Shown: positions 33,379 through 44,195, counted from the stretch's first letter. The stretch is 64,000 nucleotides of DNA from Zonotrichia leucophrys gambelii (GCF_028769735.1 NC_088173.1:69934463-69998462); one strand, 5' to 3'. Made by a program: numbers and translations. Notes: a model not told the origin generated them from the sequence alone.

Positions 33379-33894
33379 AGAAGCTTCCCCTAATGCCATT
33401 GGAGAAGACCTGGTGTCCCTGAGCCATCTCCAAGCAGAGGCTTTGTGGGAAGCTCTGCCTTTGATGGAGACAGTGCTGGGAGAGCCCAGAGCCTTTCCCA
33501 GGGCAGTGTTTGGGGAGCTGAATCCACTGTCAGTGACTGCTCACTCCTGGAGTTAACTTGGGTGCTTATTTTTGTGAGCAGGGAGTGGAAGGCTCTGTAG
33601 GAACTGGAGACAGCACGGTGTGATTGGCAGGGCGTGGGAGACGTGGATCCAGAAATCTGTGCCTAGACATAATTGCTTAAAAGGGGTTTTTTTTCCCTCT
33701 TAATTCCATCCTAATAAATGTTATATATCCCAGCATCTCTGGGTGAGCCCCTTGAGGACTGGAGAAAATCACTTGCTGCATGCTGTGGGAAAACAGCACA
33801 CAGGGAGCAGGAATTGTGATTGAAATGTGGATTCTTAGCTGGGGAAACAAGGTCCTGTGGCAGAGGGAGCCAAACTGGGCTGCATCTTTTGAAA
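33379..33894. other. Unclassified non-coding DNA
   Basis: No repeat or exon recognised over about 515 bp. Confidence 0.35.
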
Positions 33895-34190
33895 GGAGAT
33901 TGAAAAGGGGAATGGACTAAGTTGGGAGAATGGCCTTAGGCTGAGGAAGGGCCAGGTTAGGTGGGAAATTGGGAAATAATCCTTCCCTGTGAGGGTGGTG
34001 AGCCCTGGCACAGGGTGCCCAGAGAAGCTGTGGCTGCCCCTGGATCCCTGGCAATGCCCAAGGCCAGGCTGGACAGGGCTTGGAGCAACCTGGGACAGTG
34101 GGAGGTGACCCTGCCCATGGCAGGGGTGGGAATGGGATGATCTTTAAGGTCCCTTCCATCCCAAACCATTCTCTGAGTCTGTGATTCCAT
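33895..34190 (+). mobile_element. CR1 LINE 3'-end fragment
   Basis: AGGCTGAGGAAGGGCCAGG, CCTTCCCTGTGAGGGTGGTG, AGCCCTGGCACAGGGTGCCC, GGATCCCTGGCAATGCCCAA, ATCTTTAAGGTCCCTTCCAT and a CTGAGTCTGTGATTCC tail. Confidence 0.95.
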
Positions 34191-34462
34191 AAAAATGAGT
34201 GTTTGTGGTGAAGAACACTCAGGTCAGAGGAGAGAAGCCCCTCTGGACAGTGGCTCTGCTTTTCTCCTCAGGATTTGTGCCCACTTGCTGTGAACAGCCC
34301 CTGGCAGTGCCCACTCCTGTCCCTGGGCACTGCCAGACCCAAGAAGTGGAGTCCAAATGCATCAACACAGGACACTCCAGTGGCTGTTCCATGAGTGGGA
34401 AGCTGTCCCAAAGATTCCTCTCCTTGTTGGATTGCAGGCTGGTGTTCAGTGCCCAGGTGCCT

Positions 34463-35189
34463 TGGTTTGAACAGACAGGTGTGTGCTAAGGAAGGCAGGG
34501 GCCTCCCTTGAAATGGAAAATGTAAAACCCTTCCCTCTGAATTGTTATAAATTTGAAATTAAGAGGCTCTCAGGCAAAGATATGGGAATAGGAAAATTAA
34601 AAATACAAATGCAATATTAAAAAAAAAAAAAACAAAAAAAAGAAAACAAAAAAGAAAACAAACTACTGCCAGAGTGAGAGCATGCCCTGCCCCCTGTGTG
34701 TCAGGGAGGTGTCCCAGCCCCATCCCATGGGGGCTCAGCCCTCCTGCAGTGCCAGCTGTGGCTCTGCTGCAGCAGGGATCCTGCACAAGGGGGGAGTTTT
34801 CCTCTGCAGCTCCAGGGCTGCTGCAGATGGGCCTGGGCTCCCTCTGGCAATGCAGGGCAGCAGAAAGCTGCTCCTCTGGCAATGCAGGGGGCAAAGGCTG
34901 CTGGGGTGTCCCAAAGCTCAGATTGGATCCAGGTAGGAATGCTTGGCTCCTCCCCTGGGCGGAGCATCTCCCCATGGGATGCTGGAATTTGATCAGCCAT
35001 GCAGGGACACTCACTGGCCATGGACAGAAGATAATTAATAATTAATGGCCCATGAAGAGCAGAGATCTCCTGGAGGGAGGATTGGCTGTGGAAGAGATAA
35101 AGAAAACTGCCCAGTGAACAGCAGATAACTGCCCTGCCTCTAACAGATGATGATAAAATTAACACCCCCACTTAAATCTTTCAACCTCA
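34463..35189 (-). mobile_element. Solo LTR, family D, copy 2
   Basis: Same family and orientation as 19321-20037. The copies differ mainly in the A-rich segment (34618-34660 here is expanded AAAAACAAAAAAAGAAAAC) and in the last 40 nt. On the minus strand it starts TGAGGTTGAAAGAT and ends TTCAAACCA. No target duplication was found. No gag-pol sequence adjoins it. Confidence 0.8.
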
Positions 35190-36663
35190 GACACCCTGGA
35201 AGTGCCTGAACACTGGGGGTGAACACATGGATCAAGGCACTGTCCTTGAGCACTTGATATTGTAAAGATCCTTTGCAAATTTGGATTGTAAATAATATTG
35301 CAATAATTGTAATAAAACATATAATTGTTACAATTACAAATAATTGTAACAAAACAAATAATATTGTAAAGATCCTTTGCAAAGCTGATGTGGTTAACCC
35401 AAAAATGGAAGGAACATCTGGTTTGAACCTCTTTGGCTGGCTGGAGCCAAAGCCCTCCCCCTGCACAGCCGTGGCAGAACTATAAATAAATCTTTCCAGA
35501 CAAGCAAAAAGAGGTTCCCAACCCTGCTTTCATCTTTCTCCCTGTAGCATTACTTGTCTGAGACATGGCTTGCTCTGTTGTTTGTTGTTGCCTTTGTTGT
35601 ATTCTTGTTGGAATACTCAAACCCTCAGAGGCCAACCTTGCACTGTAACAAGCAAAATCCAGCTGACAGGTACAGACAGGCCTGGGGAGGAGAGCTGGGT
35701 CATCCTGACTCATCTGACTCATCATTTGGGAGGCAAAATATCTTCCTGCCACTTTATAGACAAGCCAAAGAAAAGTGTCCCCCCCCTTATTTTTTGTCTC
35801 CCTCCTTGTGGCATTGATTGTTTGAGAGGTGGGTTCTGCCTCTTCTCCTTTCCCATCTCAAATTCCTGGAAAAATCTGATGTGGTGGGAAGTGTCTGGCA
35901 CTGAAGGTTTTTCTGGGAGTAGTGATGGATGATGGGATGGGAGGGCACAAATCTGGGAAAATGTCATATGGCTTCAGAAGCACAGAGAGGGGCAAGGCTG
36001 TGGCTGGGTAAAAGTCAGTTTGGTCAGCAGGGGAGTGCTTTGTGTCCAGGCTTTGTGTCTAGAAATCCAGCAACCTGGATTTCTGTTGGTTTTTCCGGTT
36101 AAGAATTAAGCTGGATGCCCAATTTCTTCCCCCTCCCTCTTCTCTGATTGCAGATTATTTAAAACATTTGGGATCCAGGGTGAGATATCACTGCTGAGTT
36201 GGTACAATAATGCCTTAGCCAACTGCATGGTCCCTGATGAAGATTTCTGTCCACCCCTATCAGACACCATCACAAACCCATTTTCCAGCTTAGCAAGTTC
36301 AGGAAGTTCACAGTTCACAAATTTCATCTGTCTTCCCACAAACTCTGAGTTTACAGACTTCCACCCAGCAATTTTAATACAAATCTCACCTGTTCTTGAT
36401 CTCCACGAGCGGCAGGGACATTTCTTGGGCACTGGTTTAAGTTTTTGAGGAACTTCAATCATTGTCAGAGAAAAGTAGGAGTGGGGCAGAAATAAGGCTG
36501 GGATGGCTGTGGTGTGGAAACTCATCTCTCAGAGAAAGGAGGTGAAATTTGGGTCAGGAAATCTGAAGGAATGAGGAGCAAGGAGCAGAGAACAGGGCCG
36601 TGGTGGAGGTGGCTGTGAGGTGGAAACCAGAGCCCAGGAGGAGAGGCAGCCTCAGTAGGGAGG
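35190..36663. other. Unclassified DNA with direct repeats
   Basis: ATATTGTAAAGATCCTTTGC occurs at about 35258 and 35362, bracketing roughly 80 bp of AATAATTGTAA-type sequence. A loosely similar pair (AGACAAGC, TCTCCCT and a CATT-CTTGT/ATTGTTTGAGA block) recurs at about 35498-35580 and 35758-35830, which could be an ancient duplicated LTR end. A 139-codon minus-strand frame at 36106-36525 has normal-looking composition but no domain I recognise. I do not call it a gene. Confidence 0.4.
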
Positions 36664-37220
36664 GGAGAAAACAGAGGTTGGGGCACTGATAGAAAAATCT
36701 GACTTTGTGTAAGCTCTTCCACAACCAAGGAAATTTTTCATCCCCATTTTGGTTGTGTGCATGTTTCTGGAAGAGCTTTTTTAACAGAGGGTTTATCCCA
36801 TTCCAGAAGAGAGACCACGTGCTGGATCAAGAGGGGCTCCAGCCATGGCCAAGCTCTCTGGGAAGCTTCCAAGACTTTAATTTGCAGATTTCTGCTTTGA
36901 GATCCCTGGCTGGAGCAGGCCAGGCTGAGGGAGGTGCCATTTGTCCCTGGCAGGCTGGTGACACGGAGCACGACCTCAGCTCTTGCTGCTGTGGCTGCAT
37001 TAGCTGAGATTTCTGTCCCAAACTTGGCTCTTTGCATTCCAGTCCAGAGCCAAACTCACTTCTAGTCACAGCTTGAGGCCATGCTCTGTAAAGCAACAAA
37101 ACCTTAAAGTTTTGGGCTTAAAAATGTCATAAATAGCTGCTCTCAATCACACACGAGCAGCTGATACCTTGCTCCAGCAGTTCCAAAATTACCTGGCTCC
37201 CTGCTCCTTCAGCTCCCAGG
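36664..37220. repeat. 568-bp tandem duplication, copy 1
   Basis: It begins GAGAAAACAGAGGTTGGGGC and ends TTCAGCTCCCAGG, and is repeated from 37232 with period 568. It includes TTTGGTTGTGTGCA, AAGCTTCCAAGACTTTAATT, GCATTAGCTGAGATTTCTGT and CAATCACACACGAGCAGCTG. Compared with copy 2 it contains extra short stretches (GAGCAGGCCAGGCTG near 36915 and TGCTGTGGC near 36988). It is not a transposon I recognise. Confidence 0.95.
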
Positions 37221-37231
37221 GAGAAAAATGA

Positions 37232-37767
37232 GGAGAAAACAGAGGTTGGGGCACTGATAGAAAAATCTGACTTTGTGTCAGCTCTTCCACAACCAGGGAA
37301 TATATTCATCCCTATTTTGGTTGTGTGCACGTTTCAGAAGAGCTTTTTTAACAGAGGATTTATCCCACTCCAGAAAAGAGACCAAGTGCTGGATCAAGAG
37401 GAGGTTCCAGCCATGGCCAAGCTCTCTGGGAAGCTTCCAAGACTTTAATTTGCAGATTTCTGCTTTGAGATCCCTGGCTGGAGGGAGGTGCCATTTGTCC
37501 CTGGCAGGCTGGTGACACGGAGCACGACCTCAGCTCTTGCTGCATTAGCTGAGATTTCTGTCCCAGTCTTGGCTCTTTGCACCCCAGTCAAGAGCCAAAC
37601 TCACTTCTAGTCACAGCTTGAGGCCATGCTCTGTAAAGCAACAAAACCTTAAAGTTTTGGGCTTAAAAATGTCATAAATAGCTGCTCTCAATCACACACG
37701 AGCAGCTGATACCTTGCTGCAGCAGCTCCAAAATTACCTGGAGCTCCTTGCTCCTTCAGCTCCCAGG
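37232..37767. repeat. 568-bp tandem duplication, copy 2
   Basis: Head-to-tail with copy 1, separated by GAGAAAAATGA. Differences are a few substitutions and two small deletions relative to copy 1, so identity over aligned bases is in the mid-nineties per cent by eye. This suggests a fairly recent local duplication. Confidence 0.95.
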
Positions 37768-38004
37768 AAAACCAGCAGTTTGTGAGGGTGAGTAAATTCA
37801 GTTTCACTTCTCCCCTGTGATGGATGGGTGGTGACACAGACAAGCAGCAGCAGTGGCGGGATGGAGGGGGGCTCTCCCCAGGCTTTTGGCCAGGCTTCCC
37901 CTGCTGCTGCTGCTGCTTTCCTTGGCATTTCTGCCAGAGTGAAACTGCTCCAGGGAAAGACTTGGCTGGCAGCTTTCCCAAAGCAGGGAAGAGTTTCCTG
38001 CAAT
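37768..38004. other. Unclassified DNA with CAG/CTG patches
   Basis: Contains short AGCAGCAGCAG (37842) and CTGCTGCTGCTGCT (37901) runs. No exon recognised. Confidence 0.35.
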
Positions 38005-38101
38005 CAGAGATTCATTCAGGGTGGGAAAGGTCTGAGACCATGGAGTGCAACCCTTGAGCCAGCCCCAGCCTGTCCCCACGTGCCACATCCACGTTCAAAC
38101 C
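38005..38101 (-). mobile_element. CR1 LINE, 3' part of a copy split by an LTR
   Basis: The plus strand reads TTCATTCAGGGTGGGAAAGG, TCTGAGACCATGGAGTGCAA and CCCCACGTGCCACATCCACG, the reverse complement of a CR1 3' end. The CR1 alignment stops at 38101, where the LTR begins, and resumes at 38723. Confidence 0.78.
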
Positions 38102-38722
38102 TGTGAAAAACGCCAATCACTTGTTTTTAAAATTTTAAAAGTTTAATAGTAATAAAATGGATTTTAAAATAGCAATATAATTAGAGTAATAAAAATTTGA
38201 ACAATTAGGATTAGGACAATATGAGACAATAAAAACAAAGAGTTATGGATGGTCCAGGTACCTTTTCTGGGCAAAATAAGCCTGAAAAAGGACCCACATT
38301 AACAGAGGATTAACCCTTAAAAACAATAACCTGTTGCATATTCATACATCTCATACATGATGCATAAATTCCATTCAAACACAGGATGGTGGCAGGTCAG
38401 TGTCAACTTTTTCTTCTTAATCCTGACGGCTCTTCAGGGCTTAGTGAGGCAGGAAGAAGTTTGTTTCTTCTGATAATGGAGCAATAAATTCTTTTTCTCT
38501 GAAAGATTCAGGTGTCCCGTGGCTGCTATCTGGTACAAGTCTTCTCTTTTAAAAAACGTATCTTACATAGCATAGTTTCTATTTTAGCATTATGTCACAA
38601 CCTAAAACTATATTTAACACACTACTTAAGAAAATTAATACAGCATAACTTTCTAACATAACACATATAATATTCATTTTCCTATTTGTGAAAAGCCAAT
38701 CACAAAATATGCATTTTTCACA
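38102..38722 (-). mobile_element. Solo LTR, family F, inserted into a CR1
   Basis: The termini TGTGAAAAACGC...GCATTTTTCACA form a long imperfect terminal inverted match. The flanking AACC (38098-38101 and 38723-38726) is a 4-bp duplication. Orientation is inferred: the minus strand ends with an ATTAAACTTTTAAAATTTT stretch like an LTR polyadenylation region. Length is 621 bp and it is AT-rich. Removing the LTR and one AACC rejoins the CR1 reading, which confirms insertion. Strand assignment is less certain than the boundaries. Confidence 0.85.
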
Positions 38723-38790
38723 AACCCTTCCAGGGATGAGGTTTCCAGCACTTCCCTGGTGCTGTTCCCTCATTCTGTTGCCCTCACTGC
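38723..38790 (-). mobile_element. CR1 LINE, 5'-ward part of the split copy
   Basis: AACCCTTCCAGGGATGAGG and TTTCCAGCACTTCCCTGG continue the CR1 after the inserted LTR, corresponding to the CTCCAGGGATGG-GACTCC segment of CR1 in reverse complement. Confidence 0.7.
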
Positions 38791-38997
38791 CATGTGCAGT
38801 GACTTTCTGAGTCAGGGTGATGCTCAGGTCCCCTTTTCCCTGTTCTGGTCCGTGGCTGAGCTCTGGAGTCACCAGAGCTCCTCAGCTCAGCACCAAAAAT
38901 GATCAAATCAGCCTGAATCCTTCCCAGAGCTGACCCCTGGCTCTGCCTGAAGCTGCTGGAGCCTGAGGTTGGTCATCCCAAGCAGATCCTGCTGATC

Positions 38998-39307
38998 TCT
39001 CCCTAATCCCCCTCTCCAGCCCTGGGCAGCCGTCTCCTCTTTCAAAAAGAGAGGGAAACAAGGAAATGCAGGAATTTCACAGCTTTGGGAGCACCAGCTG
39101 GGTGTGGGCTCTCAGGGCTCTGCTGCATGCTCAGAGCCACAACAACCCTCATGTCCCTCTGTCATCAGGCCCATCTCTTTCTCCAAGCACTGGATTACAC
39201 CCTGGTGCCATCAACAGCTCTGAAGGAAGCAATAATTTTCCCTTTCTGACCAGGTTTCCAAAGTGCTGAGCACTTCCCAAGGTTTTGAGCATCATCAAGA
39301 GCTGCTG
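38998..39307. repeat. 310-bp tandem duplication, copy 1
   Basis: It starts TCTCCCTAATCCCCCTC and includes TTTCAAAAAGAGAGGGAAAC, GAATTTCACAGCTTTGGGAG, TTACACCCTGGTGCCATCAA and GAGCACTTCCCAAGGTTTTG. It is repeated immediately with period 310. Confidence 0.95.
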
Positions 39308-39625
39308 TCTCCCTAATCCCCCTCTTCCAGCCCTTGCCAGCACTCTCCTGTTTCAAAAAGAGAGAGAAACAAGGAAATTCAGGAATTTCACAGCTTTGGG
39401 AGCAGCAAACCAGCTGGGTGTGGGTTCCCAGGGCTCTGCTGCAGAGCGACAACAACCCTTGTGTCCGTCCCTCTGTCATCAGGCTCATCCCTTTCTCCAA
39501 GCACTCAATTACACCCTGGTGCCATCAACAGCTCTGAAGGAAGCAATAATTTGTCCTTTCTGACCAGGTTTCCAAAGTGCTGAGCACTTCCCAAGGTTTT
39601 GAGCATCAGCAGGAGCTGCTGTCGT
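39308..39625. repeat. 310-bp tandem duplication, copy 2
   Basis: Direct second copy, with about 93% identity by eye and small indels such as AGCAAACCAGC versus ACCAGC. It ends near GAGCTGCTGTC. This second local duplication lies about 1.2 kb beyond the 568-bp one. Confidence 0.95.
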
Positions 39626-39717
39626 AAATGGAGCCCCTTTAACGTGACTCAACTGAAATAGAAAATCAGCCTGAAGAGAAGGGATGAGTTGGAGGATTTG
39701 GGCTGTTCTGCCTTGGT

Positions 39718-39799
39718 ATTAATTCTTGCCTGGATATTAATACTTGCCTGGATATTAATACTTGCCTGGATATTAATTCTTGCCTCAGTATCAATTCTG
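39718..39799. repeat. 18-bp minisatellite
   Basis: About 4.5 units of ATTAATWCTTGCCTGGAT. The last units drift to CTCAGTATCAATTCTGG. The 18-bp period keeps frames open, giving a repetitive ILAWILILAW-like reading with no sign of being a gene. Confidence 0.92.
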
Positions 39800-41395
39800 G
39801 CCGAGCATCTCCTTGCAAGGTTGCAGATGCTGTTTTACAGCTTGTGCCAGGCACAGACACACACACACATCTAATTTTCACAGTAGTACAACTGACAAAG
39901 GGAAAAGCTGGGTCATCCTGTCCCCCAAAAGCAAAGGTTGGCTCCCAGATGACTCAGGATTGTCCCAGAGATCAGCTTTATCTATTTATATATATTTATT
40001 CCGGCTGGCATCCGTGAATCACTGCTAATAGCAAAGGGTTGCATAATTTTAAGGAGGATGCTTTTGTGATGCCTCTGAGCAGAGAAAATACATCTATTTT
40101 GGCTTGTGTCTATGAATAGATCCCCTGCTCTGACTCTGTGCATTTGCAAACCACAGATACTACTGAAAATAAGGCATGATTGGCAGGTACAACCTGATTA
40201 GCATATACAAATTGCTGTGGCCTTTCTCCCAGCAATCATTGGTACAAATTGTTTCCTCTGTCTCTGAGATGAAAAGAAACTGAGCTAGGAGGTGACTTGA
40301 GACTATAAAAGAGTCGGAACACAGCTAATGCTCACGACAGCTCATTTCACACCCTTTGGAATGTTCAGCTTTTACTGAGCTGTGTCTTTTTCCCCCTTTT
40401 CTCAAGAAAAAGGCCAAACATGGGCTTTGGGTGAAAAGACATTTTTTTTCCCCTAAAGAAAATCCTTGCTTTTTCTTTTTTATCCCCCACAGCTTTTTTT
40501 TTTCTTCCCCTTAGAGAGCAACTGTTCCTAAAATATTTGCTCATTGTGGTTTTCAAACACATGAAGAATTGCTGTAACAGTTTAGATTATATGTTGTTTT
40601 TATTTTAAAATCACATCAAAACGGAAACAGAGAGAAAGAAAACCTCGCCTGATGAAAAGTGCTTCAGAGTGGGCTGGGATTAAATTCCTCCCTCCATATT
40701 CCAGCCAGGAATAGGTTTCATGAGATTTTTTTGAACTGAGGATATTATTGCACACTCCTCCTGTGATGTTTGATAGCACCAATTATGGAGATTCAAACCA
40801 TGAGGCAAATTCACCAAGCAGCTCAGACTGGCCCCAAAGGTGTGGAATAATTTGGTTTTTTCCTCTTTTTTCTTTGTGCACATTGAACCTGGAGATAGCA
40901 TTGAACCCTTCCCTGTGATCAAGAGCACTCGGCTGTTGTTATTTTTGTGGAGCTGAAATTTCCAGGATTCCAGAGCTTAAGACCTCCAAGACCTTCCTGC
41001 TCTCTGTAGGAAATACAGGGCTCAGTGGGTCACTGAGTCCTTTTGAGCCAGGACATCTCTCCAGAAATTTAATCCTACCCAATTCAATTACAATAAAGAG
41101 CATCACTTTGCTGAACAGCCCATCCAAATTTCAGAGCCTTTTGAATCCACAAAGAGGCATCTCAGCGTTGGTTACGAACACCAGGCAGAGTTCTGGCTGC
41201 TGCCTTAATTAAAAACATCTCTCAGCAGGGTAAATAAATAATTCCCTTTTAAGTCTGAGGCCGTTTTGTGTTTCAGACCCTGCTGGGCTGGTGTGTGGGA
41301 GAGTTGTGGTAGCTCTGCCTCAGTGAGATAAGTGAGGAGAAGCTGTTTGCACCTCCTGGTGTGGTCCCAAACAGATCCTGAACCACCCCTTGCCC
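39800..41395. other. Unclassified, largely single-copy-looking DNA
   Basis: 1.6 kb with no recognised transposon, longer than most repeat-free gaps here. The 40040-40380 part is AT-rich without simple repeats and includes a TATA-like box. It is a reasonable place to look for a conserved element. No exon was recognised. Confidence 0.4.
40304..40311 (+). promoter_or_regulatory. TATA-like box in repeat-free DNA
   Basis: TATAAAAG preceded by AGGTGACTTGAGAC and followed by AGTCGGAACACAG. It lies outside any recognised LTR or CR1. Nothing downstream encodes a recognisable first exon (the nearest ATG at 40361 stops after five codons), so promoter function is only a possibility. Confidence 0.2.
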
Positions 41396-41877
41396 TGATG
41401 CCTTGTGCAGGCTGACCTAGAACAGAGAATAGAGAGAATTAAAGAATAAAGCAGGGATTTATTAGAATGGATGCATCTTGGGCAGCACAAGAGCCCAGCC
41501 AGGGCTGCACCCAGATGAACCCAAAATGGTCACAAAATGAACCCAAGATGAACCAAAATGGTCACAAAATACATGACCGCTCACGGGGTCTCTCACTTTG
41601 ATCAGTTCTTCTCCATTTTCACCTTGCAGTTCATCCTCCCATTCCAGCTTTAGCCCATGCAGTCCCATCCTTCTTGTTTTCCTCTCTCCAGCCCACGGTG
41701 TTTGTGCTCCTGAGCCTGAGATTTGGATCATTTGTCCTTGGTCCCCAGCTGGAGCAGGAATTGTTTTGTCTCCCTGCTCTGTGCACAGAGCTCACCATCC
41801 CCTCATATGAAACCTTGACTTACACACTAAAGCAGCACAGAATCTGAAAAATAGAAAAGCTCAAACCTGAGGCATCA
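41396..41877 (-). mobile_element. Solo LTR, family C
   Basis: TGATGCC...GGCATCA ends, with an exact 4-bp duplication GCCC (41392-41395 and 41878-41881). Length is 482 bp with about two leader VNTR units at 41520-41575. The TATA region is altered (TTTGATCAGTT where other copies have TTTATAAATT), so its promoter is probably dead. Confidence 0.93.
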
Positions 41878-42340
41878 GCCCCTCACTGGGCACTGCAAAC
41901 ACTCTGGCCACAACCACTTGGCTTTTTCCAGGTTATCTCTCAGAGACCATTTTTTGTTTTTCTCCCTCTCCTTGTTGGTTCTCTGGGGGCTTAAATAAAC
42001 CAAGTGTGAGTGGGTGTGTGGGTGAGAGGAGGAGGGATGTCAGGAAGAGAAGCTGAGCACTTCACTTAGAGCAGGAATCTCATGTGGTGCTGCCTGTCCA
42101 AAATTCATGGGTCACTCTCCAAGCCCAGCATGGAAAGGGATGGATCAAGGCTTTGCTCCTGGGCTTCCTGGCCAAAATCAGTGCAGAGCTGGTGCTGAAG
42201 GAACACAGGGAGCTTGTGGCCTCTCTCTGGCCGTCACATTTCTGCCAATGACCCAGCTGATGATGCAAAATCATTGACAGTGGTGTTTGCAGCTGAGAAA
42301 AATACTGCTGGTGTAATGTGCAGTGAGGCAGGACACACAG
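41878..42340. other. Unclassified non-coding DNA
   Basis: No repeat or exon recognised between two LTR insertions. Confidence 0.35.
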
Positions 42341-42935
42341 CGTCACCGTCATATTTTCTGAAAAATCTCTTCACCAGGATTTCTTCTCTTGGGAAGCTAA
42401 GAAGCCTCAGAGAAAAAAAAAAAAGAATATTCTCTCATTTGCTTCTCCCTGTTTTGCTGCTTTGGAATGTGGTTTGGAGATTGTTTATCCAACAGGTGGT
42501 TGTTTGATTGGTTTCATGTGAATTGTTTTTACTTAATGACCAATCACCATCCAGCTGTGTCAGACTCTGAGGAGTCAGTCACAAATTTTTATTAGTATCT
42601 TGTTAAGCCTTCTGTAAGGATCTTTTCTCTATTCTTTAGTATAGTTTTAGTATAGCATTCTTCAATATAATATAATGTAATGTAATGTAATATAATATAA
42701 TGTAATGTAATATAATATAATGTAATGTAATGTAATATAATATAATGTAATGTAATGTAATGTAATGTAATATAATTAATATAATATAATATAATATAAT
42801 ATAATATAATATAATATAATATAATATAATATAATATAATATAATATAATATAATATAATATAAATTGGCCTTCTAAGAACATGGAGTCAGATTCTTAAT
42901 TCCTCCTTTATCCTGGGGACCCCAAAAATACCACA
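42341..42935 (+). mobile_element. Solo LTR, family B, with ATAAT/GTAAT expansion
   Basis: It starts CGTCACCGTCATATT (canonical TG mutated to CG) and ends AATACCACA. The flanking ACACAG is an exact 6-bp duplication (42335-42340 and 42936-42941). Family blocks are CTCATTTGCTTCTCC, TGATTGGTTTCATGTG, ACCAATCACCATCCAGCTGT and AACATGGAGTCAGATTC. About 200 bp of pentanucleotide repeat (42663-42866) enlarges it to 595 bp. Confidence 0.94.
42663..42866. repeat. ATAAT / GTAAT pentanucleotide array inside an LTR
   Basis: An uninterrupted pentanucleotide array. The 5' half mixes TATAA and TGTAA units in blocks; the 3' half is homogeneous ATATA-type. It sits at the AT-rich site before the AATAAA-equivalent of the LTR. 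Confidence 0.96.
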
Positions 42936-43212
42936 ACACAGCATCTCAGGAGCCACAGAGGTAAAGGTATTTCAGATATATTTCATATTTATTTTGGAAT
43001 AATAATAATAAATATTTCATATTTATTTTGGAAAGAAAATGTTTTAGAGGCTGCAGTCCAAAACGAGCCTGGAACCGACGTGTTTATGTCAATTCAGATC
43101 AAGATGGGTGATGGGGGCAAAGCAGGACCCCAAAAGGAGAATTTCCCTAAAGAGCAGCACTGAGAAATTCAAGTCAGTGAAGGTTTTCAAAATGCTTTAG
43201 TGAATGTTGGAA

Positions 43213-43545
43213 AATCTCTGAAAATGGCTGGCAGGTGACCTTTAAAGGCCATCTAGCCCAGTCCCCCGGCCATGGGCAGGGACATCTTCAGCTGCACCAG
43301 AGCCCCATCCAAACTGACCTTCAGTGTGTCCAGGGATGGGGCAGCTTCTCTGGCAACCCGTGCCACTGCTTATCAGCCTCACAATAAAAACCTTTTTTCT
43401 TAATTTTAATCTAAATTGACTCTGTTTTGGTTTAAAACCATCACCCCTTAGCCTGTGCAACAGGCCCTGCTGGAAGGTTTGTCCCCATCTTTCTCAAAGG
43501 CCCCCTGGAAGCACTGAAAGGTCACAATAATGAATAAATAAAAGC
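43213..43545 (-). mobile_element. CR1 LINE fragment (different subfamily)
   Basis: The plus strand reads GTGACCTTTAAAGGCCATC, AACTGACCTTCAGTGTGTCC, GGCAACCCGTGCCACTGCTT, AGCCTCACAATAAAAACC, TTTAAAACCATCACCCCTTA, AACAGGCCCTGCTGGAAGGT and TCTTTCTCAAAGGCCCCCTG. This is the CR1 class with the TTAAAACCATCACCCC block, older than most CR1 copies here. Confidence 0.9.
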
Positions 43546-43854
43546 AGTTTTTCCTGCAGCCAAGTGGTGTGGGGAAGAATTCGTGCAGATCCTGTGGAAC
43601 AAACACGACCCAAAAGCTGGGATCAGGCTCCCTTTTAATCTCTACTGCTGGAATGACAAATTAAACACAAAATCGCCAAGTTTGAGTTCCTGATTCCATC
43701 AGTGTGGGACTCCAGAACAAGGATGGTTGAGAAGGGCTGGGGGAGGAATTTCCCAGTGTCCTGGGAGGATGAGGAAAGGATGATCCCTTTCTTCTCAGCT
43801 TGTCCCTCTGACACCTCACCTGTGCTGGCCATCCATCTATAAAGCCCTGAAAAA

Positions 43855-44195
43855 ACCCTAAATATAAATATATAATTAGAAAAATATATAAAATATAAAT
43901 TATTAATATAACACAATATATATTTATAGATAATAAAATATATTCTGTATATAAATATATAAAATATATAAAATATAATATATTTGTATATAATAAAATT
44001 ACCTATAAAATACATATACATTATATATATAATATATATATTTTAAAATATATAACACATAAAACCAATATATATATAATATAAATATATATCTCGATAG
44101 ATACTTAGATATAATATATATTTTTAAAAAATATATTAAAATCCCTAAATATGTATGTGTGTACATATACATATACATATATATATATATTTTCC
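43855..44195. repeat. TATA-rich low-complexity block
   Basis: About 340 bp of imperfect AT, ATA and TATAAA repeats, ending in a CATATACATATA run. No LTR landmarks flank it, so unlike the expansions at 25.0, 29.6 and 42.8 kb it does not appear to be LTR-seeded. Confidence 0.9.

Noticed and set aside
19321..35189. Possibility that the two same-orientation family D LTRs bound one 15-kb provirus
   Set aside because: The DNA between them is a mix of CR1, other LTRs with their own target duplications and unclassified sequence, with no gag, pol or env.
36106..36525. 139-codon minus-strand frame with ordinary amino-acid composition
   Set aside because: No domain, motif or splice-consistent context was recognised. 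It is single-copy-looking, so it could be tested by homology search, but it cannot be supported from sequence alone.
43855..44195. A further LTR-seeded AT expansion
   Set aside because: No family A/B landmarks or target duplication flank this TATA-rich block.
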